Assembly (NCBI RefSeq): GCF_004193775.1
Contig: NC_041006.1
Location: 27,030,163 to 27,094,162 of the forward strand
Reading direction: 5' to 3'
Length of the DNA stretch: 64,000 nt
From: Glycine soja
Taxonomy: Eukaryota; Streptophyta; Magnoliopsida; Fabales; Fabaceae
The notes under the pieces were generated by a model. That model was not told the origin of the DNA. It saw only the letters and a list, made by a program, of their open reading frames with translations, and searched no databases. Both the position numbers and the translations under genes were made by a program. Numbering within the stretch: the stretch's first letter is position 1; the number at the start of each line of letters is the position of its first letter. Positions 58,918 through 64,000 of this stretch are shown piece by piece.

Positions 58918-60648
58918 ATATATTATTAGTAATTATGTTTGATGTTTGATTATTTGTTGCGTTATTTTCATCCGTAATTATTTTTAAGGAAGTTAATTTA
59001 GTTAATAGAGGGGCATGGATAGATAAGGATCTAACTTCTCAAAGAAGCCTCTTGAGAAAGCTTCTCAAAGAAGCCACGAGGAAGCTTATGGAGGAAGCCT
59101 CTTAATGAAGCTTCTAGAGAAAGCTACATGAAGCTACCTCGGTAAAAACGCTTCCCAGCCGTTAACCTTGGATCTTCTCGAAATTTGGTCTGCAACTTTA
59201 AAAGACACTTATCCATGATCTGACCGTTGGGATCTTGGAGAAGATGTCTAGAGTGTGCTAGAAGCCTCTTAATGAAGCTTTTGGAGGAAGCCTCTTAATG
59301 AATCTTCTAGAGAAAACTACATGAAGCTGCCTCGGTAAAAACGCTGCCCAGCCTTCGTTAACCGTTGGATCTTCTCGAACTTTGGTTTGAAACTTCACAA
59401 GACAATTTTCCATGATCTGACCGTTGGGATCTTTGAGAATATGTCTGGAGTGTGCTAAAAGCTTCCGTTCCCGAGAGCATCTCTTATTTAAGCATTTCAG
59501 CCTTTGCTTTCGTGTAGCTTAGGAAAAACGTCATTTCTTCTTTTTTCTTTCTTCCAAAGACATTTCTAAAGTCCCAAGCACTTTCTCCATCACCCATAGG
59601 CACCATTAGCCACCACAAACCATCGTTGTTCTCCATTGAAACCCCACATCGAGAGGAACTCTTCAACCGAAGCGGAATCTTCCAACTTGGCTTGCGGTTC
59701 CGGTAGAGAACGAAAACCCTAATCTGACCTTTCGTTTTCTTTCGAGGTAACCATGGTTCTACGCTTGTTTCTTGTTAGTTTCATCTTATCTTTGCATCTT
59801 TTCTGACTTTGGAACCGCCATTGCATGTCTTATGCTTCCTTTGAAAAACCTTAGAGAAAGAGACTTTGTAAACGTTATCCTTTCATGAAATCATGTTATT
59901 TTCGTAACCTACACTGAACCCCGGTCACATTGGCGTGGTCGGAATTTCCAAATGACGTTCCTTTGTAAAACCCGAAATGCTCTCAGCTCTTTCATATAGT
60001 GATGTGGGTGTTTGACCCAGAGCACTGTTACTAGCTTTGTTTTCTGAAATCCATACTAAGTCTCCTTCGTTTTGGCATGGTAGAGGCTTGTGTGGAATCG
60101 ACGAGCAAGGACAAAAAGGAATCTTCAAGTGACGCGACGAGGAATCCGCGGGGTAGCTCACAATAGGTAAGGGGAGTTTATTATAAAATTTACCGTTTTA
60201 ACACCATAGTTAGGGTCAGGGAACCTAGCTATGAGGATATCTGCCTGTCCCTGTTGCATGCTGATTTTTCTTCAAAGAAAATTACGTTTTAACTAATGGG
60301 ATGCGATATATATATGTATTGTGATGAATGATATTGTTTTAGTTGTTTGAAATGTGTTGTTTGAAGACCGTGCGTGTGGAAATGATATTGTTGTGTTTGT
60401 TTGAATTGTTGTTGATGTTGCTATTGAGGATTTTAATTGATATGTGATGATAATGATAATTATGATGATATTGATTTGAGATGACGTTGTTAATAAAGAC
60501 CATGCCAACATGAATTGTTATTATTGATGAATATGTGAATATGAAATGAGGTTGTTGTTGTTGTTGATAACGTCATTGAGATGAGATGATATTTATGTTG
60601 TGAATGACATGGAAATATGATTTGTTGATTGATGTTGGAAATGCATTG
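58864..60648 (+). repeat. 3' LTR of the second Tekay/Del element, left 1,785 bp
   Basis: It is homologous to 39929-41689 and carries an (AT)n run (about 58877-58914). It is interrupted after ...GGAAATGCATTG by the copia element at 60649; the remainder is beyond the window. CATTG (60644-60648) is the expected target duplication, unverifiable here. Confidence 0.85.
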
Positions 60649-61648
60649 TGTTAGTGCTTAGCTTTACTGAGTTTTAAAAGATTGGCTAAAATTTTGTTAA
60701 AACATAAGCACTTAGACAATGAAGGAAAGCTGGAGTTGCTGCACATGATGTCTAACATTATGTCAAGAAATCAGATCGGGCTGCACAATGCACAAGGCAA
60801 GATAAAATGTCAAATGAAGAATTGAAGCTGCAGGATCCACGATGTCGGATACAATGTCCAGGACATCCTGCCCGAAAATACTGGACACATAAATCTGTTA
60901 TACCTTTAACAGATTAATGTGCAGTCAGCAACAGATTAGGCGATCTATCTTTAGGAACGAATTAAAAGATAATTAAAGTTCGAATTACAAACTTGAATAG
61001 TTCGTTCAGGGATTAAAGATTAAAGATAAAAACTAAAAGATCAAACTGTATCTTTTAGATCTTTAAGTGCAGATTTTTCAGGAGAATGATAGATCTTATC
61101 CAGCGCAAGTTGTTGCAGCCCAGATACGTACACTGCTATATAAACATGAAGGCTGCACGGGTTTTGCACCAAGTCCGAGATTGAAGAGTTATTTTGTGAG
61201 TTTTGGGACTTGAGTGTTTTGTGAGCCACCTTGATGTTACCCTAACATCAAGTGTTGGACCTGAGTGTGTAGAGTTGATCTCTATTGTTCAGAGAGCAAT
61301 CTCTGGTGTGTCTTTGATTTGTTTGTAAACACGGGTGAGTGATTGAGAGGGAGTGAGAGGGGTTCTCATATCTAAGAGTGGCTCTTAGGTAGAAGTTGCA
61401 TGGGTAGTGATTAGGTGAGAAGGTTGTATACAGTGGCTGTTAGATCTTCGAACTAATACTATTCTAGTGGATTTCCTCCCTGGCTTGGTAGCCCCCAGAT
61501 GTAGGTGACGTTGCACCGAACTGGGTTAACAATTCTCTTGTGTTATTTACTTGTTTAATCTGTTCATACTGTCATATATAATCTGCATGTTCTGAAGCGG
61601 GATGTCGTGACATCCTGTACGACATCTGTCCTCAGTATCAGAATTTCA
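60649..61648 (+). repeat. 5' LTR of the second copia element (1,000 bp)
   Basis: It starts TGTTAGTGCTTAGC and ends GAATTTCA before the primer-binding site. A TATA box TATATAAA is at 61137-61144. The near-palindrome GATGTCGTGACATC is at 61601-61614, and related GATGTC / GACATC words recur. No GTAATCGATTAC motif is present, unlike the other SIRE-type LTRs here. Confidence 0.8.
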
Positions 61649-61650
61649 AT

Positions 61651-61662
61651 TGGTATCAGAGC
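61651..61662 (+). other. Primer-binding site of the second copia element
   Basis: TGGTATCAGAGC, two bases inside the LTR. Confidence 0.85.
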
Positions 61663-61706
61663 GGGCACTCTAAATCACTGAGTGAGATCTAGGGAGATAA
61701 ATTCTG

Positions 61707-63107
61707 ATGAACATGGAGAAAGAAGGAGGACCAGTGAACAGACCACCAATTCTGGATGGAACCAACTATGAATACTGGAAAGCAAGGATGGTGGCCTTCC
61801 TCAAATCACTGGATAGCAGAACCTGGAAAGCTGTCATCAAAGGCTGGGAACATCCCAAGATGCTGGACACAGAAGGAAAGCCCACTGATGAATTGAAGCC
61901 AGAAGAAGACTGGACAAAAGAAGAAGACGAATTGGCACTTGGAAACTCCAAAGCCTTGAATGCCCTATTCAATGGAGTTGACAAGAATATCTTCAGATTG
62001 ATCAACACATGCACAGTTGCCAAGGATGCATGGGAGATTCTGAAAATCACTCATGAAGGAACCTCCAAAGTGAAGATGTCCAGATTGCAACTATTGGCTA
62101 CAAAATTCGAAAATCTGAAGATGAAGGAGGAAGAATGCATTCATGACTTCCACATGAACATTCTTGAAATTGCCAATGCTTGCACTGCCTTGGGAGAAAG
62201 GATGACAGATGAAAAGCTGGTGAGAAAGATCCTCAGATCTTTGCCTAAGAGATTTGACATGAAAGTCACTGCAATAGAGGAGGCCCAAGACATTTGCAAC
62301 ATGAGAGTAGATGAACTCATTGGTTCCCTTCAAACCTTTGAGCTGGGACTCTCGGATAGGACTGAAAAGAAGAGCAAGAGCCTGGCGTTCGTGTCCAATG
62401 ATGAAGGAGAAGAAGATGAGTATGACCTGGATACTGATGAAGGTCTGACTAACGCAGTTGTGCTCCTTGGAAAACAGTTCAACAAAGTGCTGAAAAGAAT
62501 GGACAGGAGGCAGAAACCACATGTCCGGAACATCCCTTTCGACATCAGGAAAGGTAGTGAACACCAGAAGATGTCAGATGAAAAGCCCAGCAAAGGAATT
62601 CAATGCCATGGGTGTGAAGGCTACGGACACATCAAAGCTGAATGTCCCACCCATCTCAAGAAGCAGAGGAAAGGACTTTCTGTATGTTGGTCTGATGATA
62701 CAGAGAGTGAACAAGAAAGTGATTCTGACAGAGATGTGAATGCACTCACTGGGATATTTGAATCTGATGAAGATTCAAGTGATATTGATGTTGAAATCAC
62801 TTTTGATGAGCTTGCTATATCCTATAGAGAACTATGCATCAAAAGTGAGAAGATTCTTCAGCAAGAAGCACAACTGAAGAAGATCATTGCAAATCTGGAG
62901 GCTGAGAAGGAGGCACATGAAGAGGAAATCTCTGAGCTTAAAGGAGAAATTGGTTTTCTGAACTCTAAACTGGAAAACATGACAAAATCAATAAAGATGC
63001 TGAATAAAGGCTCAGATATGCTTGAGGAGGTGCTACAGCTTGGAAAGAATGTTGGAAACCAGAGAGGACTTGGATTTAATCATAAATCTGCTGGTAGATC
63101 AACATGA
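61707..63107 (+). CDS. gag: Copia gag, 466 aa, one CCHC knuckle, C-terminus displaced
   Basis: ATG at 61707 (MNMEKEGGPVNRPPILDG). The copia gag domain shows YEYWKARMVAFLKSLDSRTW and AWEILKITHEGTSKVKMSRL. The knuckle at residues 300-313 is CHGCEGYGHIKAEC. Acidic and coiled-coil-prone segments follow (KKIIANLEAEKEAHEEEISE). It stops at 63105-63107 within ATGA, where the next frame begins. The second knuckle that belongs to gag lies in that next frame, so a single-base loss near 63100 probably split the protein. Confidence 0.85.
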   Translation: MNMEKEGGPVNRPPILDGTNYEYWKARMVAFLKSLDSRTWKAVIKGWEHPKMLDTEGKPTDELKPEEDWTKEEDELALGNSKALNALFNGVDKNIFRLINTCTVAKDAWEILKITHEGTSKVKMSRLQLLATKFENLKMKEEECIHDFHMNILEIANACTALGERMTDEKLVRKILRSLPKRFDMKVTAIEEAQDICNMRVDELIGSLQTFELGLSDRTEKKSKSLAFVSNDEGEEDEYDLDTDEGLTNAVVLLGKQFNKVLKRMDRRQKPHVRNIPFDIRKGSEHQKMSDEKPSKGIQCHGCEGYGHIKAECPTHLKKQRKGLSVCWSDDTESEQESDSDRDVNALTGIFESDEDSSDIDVEITFDELAISYRELCIKSEKILQQEAQLKKIIANLEAEKEAHEEEISELKGEIGFLNSKLENMTKSIKMLNKGSDMLEEVLQLGKNVGNQRGLGFNHKSAGRST

Positions 63108-64000
63108 CAGAATTTGTTCCTGCCAAAAACAGCACTGGAGCCTCGATGTCACAACATCGGTCTCGACATCATGGAACGCAGCAGAAAAAGAGCAACAGAA
63201 AGAAGTGGAGGTGTCACTACTGTGGCAAGTATGGTCACATAAAGCCTTTTTGTTATCATCTACATGGCCATCCACGTCATGGAACTCAAAATAGCAGCAG
63301 CGGAAGAAAGATGGTGTGGGTTCCAAAACACAAGATTGTTAGTCTTGTTGTTCATACTTCACTTAGAGCATCAGCTAAGGAAGATTGGTACCTAGATAGC
63401 GGCTGTTCCAGACACATGACAGGAGTTAAAGAATTCCTGGTGAACATTGAACCTTGCTCCACTAGCTATGTGACATTTGGAGATGGCTCTAAAGGAAAGA
63501 TCACTGGAATGGGAAAGCTAGTCCATGATGGACTTCCTAGTTTGAACAAAGTACTGCTGGTGAAGGGACTGACAGCAAACTTGATCAGCATCAGTCAGTT
63601 GTGTGATGAAGGATTCAATGTAAACTTCACAAAGTCAGAATGCTTGGTGACAAATGAGAAGAATGAAGTTCTAATGAAGGGCAGCAGATCAAAGGACAAC
63701 TGCTACCTATGGACACCTCAAGAAACCAGTTACTCCTCCACATGTCCATCCTCCAAAGAAGATGAAGTCAAAATATGGCATCAAAGATTTGGACATCTGC
63801 ACTTAAGAGGCATGAAGAATATCATTGACAAAGGTGCTGTTAGAGACATTCCCAATCTGAAAATAGAAGAAGGCAGAATCTGTGGTGAATGTCAGATTGG
63901 AAAGCAAGTCAAGATGTCCCACCAGAAGCTTCAACATCAGACCACTTCCAGGGTGCTGGAACTACTTCACATGGACTTGATGGGGCCTATGCAAGTTGAA
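63104..64000 (+). CDS. pol: Copia gag C-terminus and pol start, open to the window edge (299 codons)
   Basis: The frame is -1 relative to gag, overlaps its stop as ATGA, and has no stop to position 64000. Residues 37-50 are the second CCHC knuckle (CHYCGKYGHIKPFC). MVWVPKHK follows, then the protease motif DWYLDSGCSRHMTG (Asp 98), the integrase zinc region (WHQRFGHLHLRGM and GECQIGKQVK), and the start of the integrase core LLHMDLMGP. The rest is outside the window. Confidence 0.85.
   Translation, partial: MTEFVPAKNSTGASMSQHRSRHHGTQQKKSNRKKWRCHYCGKYGHIKPFCYHLHGHPRHGTQNSSSGRKMVWVPKHKIVSLVVHTSLRASAKEDWYLDSGCSRHMTGVKEFLVNIEPCSTSYVTFGDGSKGKITGMGKLVHDGLPSLNKVLLVKGLTANLISISQLCDEGFNVNFTKSECLVTNEKNEVLMKGSRSKDNCYLWTPQETSYSSTCPSSKEDEVKIWHQRFGHLHLRGMKNIIDKGAVRDIPNLKIEEGRICGECQIGKQVKMSHQKLQHQTTSRVLELLHMDLMGPMQVE

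Larger units (their letters stand above)
39929..64000 (+). mobile_element. Second Tekay/Del family element with three nested insertions, incomplete at right edge
   Basis: The 5' LTR starts TGTAGCACCCTG at 39929 and ends CGGGTCGTTACA at 55147. It is interrupted by a solo LTR and a SIRE copia element. The internal region is 55148-58863. The 3' LTR starts at 58864 and is interrupted at 60648 by another copia element; its end is beyond the window. The 5' flank is ACAAC (39924-39928). Internal deletion of gag plus stops and frameshifts make it non-autonomous. Confidence 0.8.
60649..64000 (+). mobile_element. Second copia element (SIRE/Maximus-like), 5' part only
   Basis: LTR 60649-61648, primer-binding site 61651, gag from 61707, pol open to the window edge. 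Its LTR is unlike that of the 45153 element, so it is a different family. Gag with two knuckle regions and pol order (protease, then integrase) indicate the same broad lineage. Confidence 0.85.

Noticed and set aside
62091..62593. Minus-strand frames opposite the second copia gag (62091-62564, 62330-62593)
   Set aside because: They are antisense shadows of the gag coding sequence, without a recognisable domain.

Overview
This window is plant nuclear DNA from a legume, most probably soybean (Glycine). The grounds are the A/T-rich non-coding sequence, GT-AG introns, a group IId WRKY gene, and LTR retrotransposon families typical of soybean: SIRE/Maximus copia with a third env-like ORF, Tekay/Del and CRM chromoviruses, and an Athila/Calypso-like gypsy 3' end. 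It is mostly nested LTR retrotransposons around a small gene-bearing island.

Layout. 1-2485 is the decayed 3' end of an Athila/Calypso-like gypsy element (env-like pseudogene, polypurine tract). Its 3' LTR starts at 2486 and resumes at 17679-~18748. It is split by a rearranged 14.9-kb Tekay/Del element (2811-17673, target duplication CGCTC). That element has 4-kb LTRs, an extra direct LTR fragment, an inverted LTR fragment and a stop-riddled pol. 18749-20711 holds a broken B3-like gene. 20717-29607 is a minus-strand CRM-clade chromovirus (duplication CTATG), itself split by a SIRE-type solo LTR (23558-25263, duplication GAAAC). 29613-39928 is the island: a palindromic minisatellite, three fold-back MITE-like elements, an intact three-exon WRKY gene on the minus strand (33977-35535), a TIR element carrying a UBR7-like first exon, and a LINE RNase H remnant.

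From 39929 to the right edge lies a second Tekay/Del family element. Its 5' LTR holds an inverted solo LTR of its own family (42018-45004, duplication ATCAT) and a nearly intact young SIRE copia element (45153-54396, duplication GTCTC). Its internal part (55148-58863) has lost gag and the protease active site, and carries nonsense codons and frameshifts. Its 3' LTR (from 58864) is split at 60648 by another copia element that runs off the window.

The WRKY gene is the only host gene that looks functional. Among the elements, only the 45153-54396 copia looks recent enough to be potentially active: its LTRs are equal in length and appear identical. The most unusual signals are: a 432-nt reading frame inside the 4-kb LTR, kept at the same length in three copies; arrays of the palindrome GTAATCGATTAC upstream of TATA boxes in unrelated elements, including a probable internal promoter of the env-like ORF; MSA-consensus motifs in two Tekay LTR families; and rearrangement junctions placed exactly at LTR termini. 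All family names rest on motif recognition by eye, since no database search was possible.
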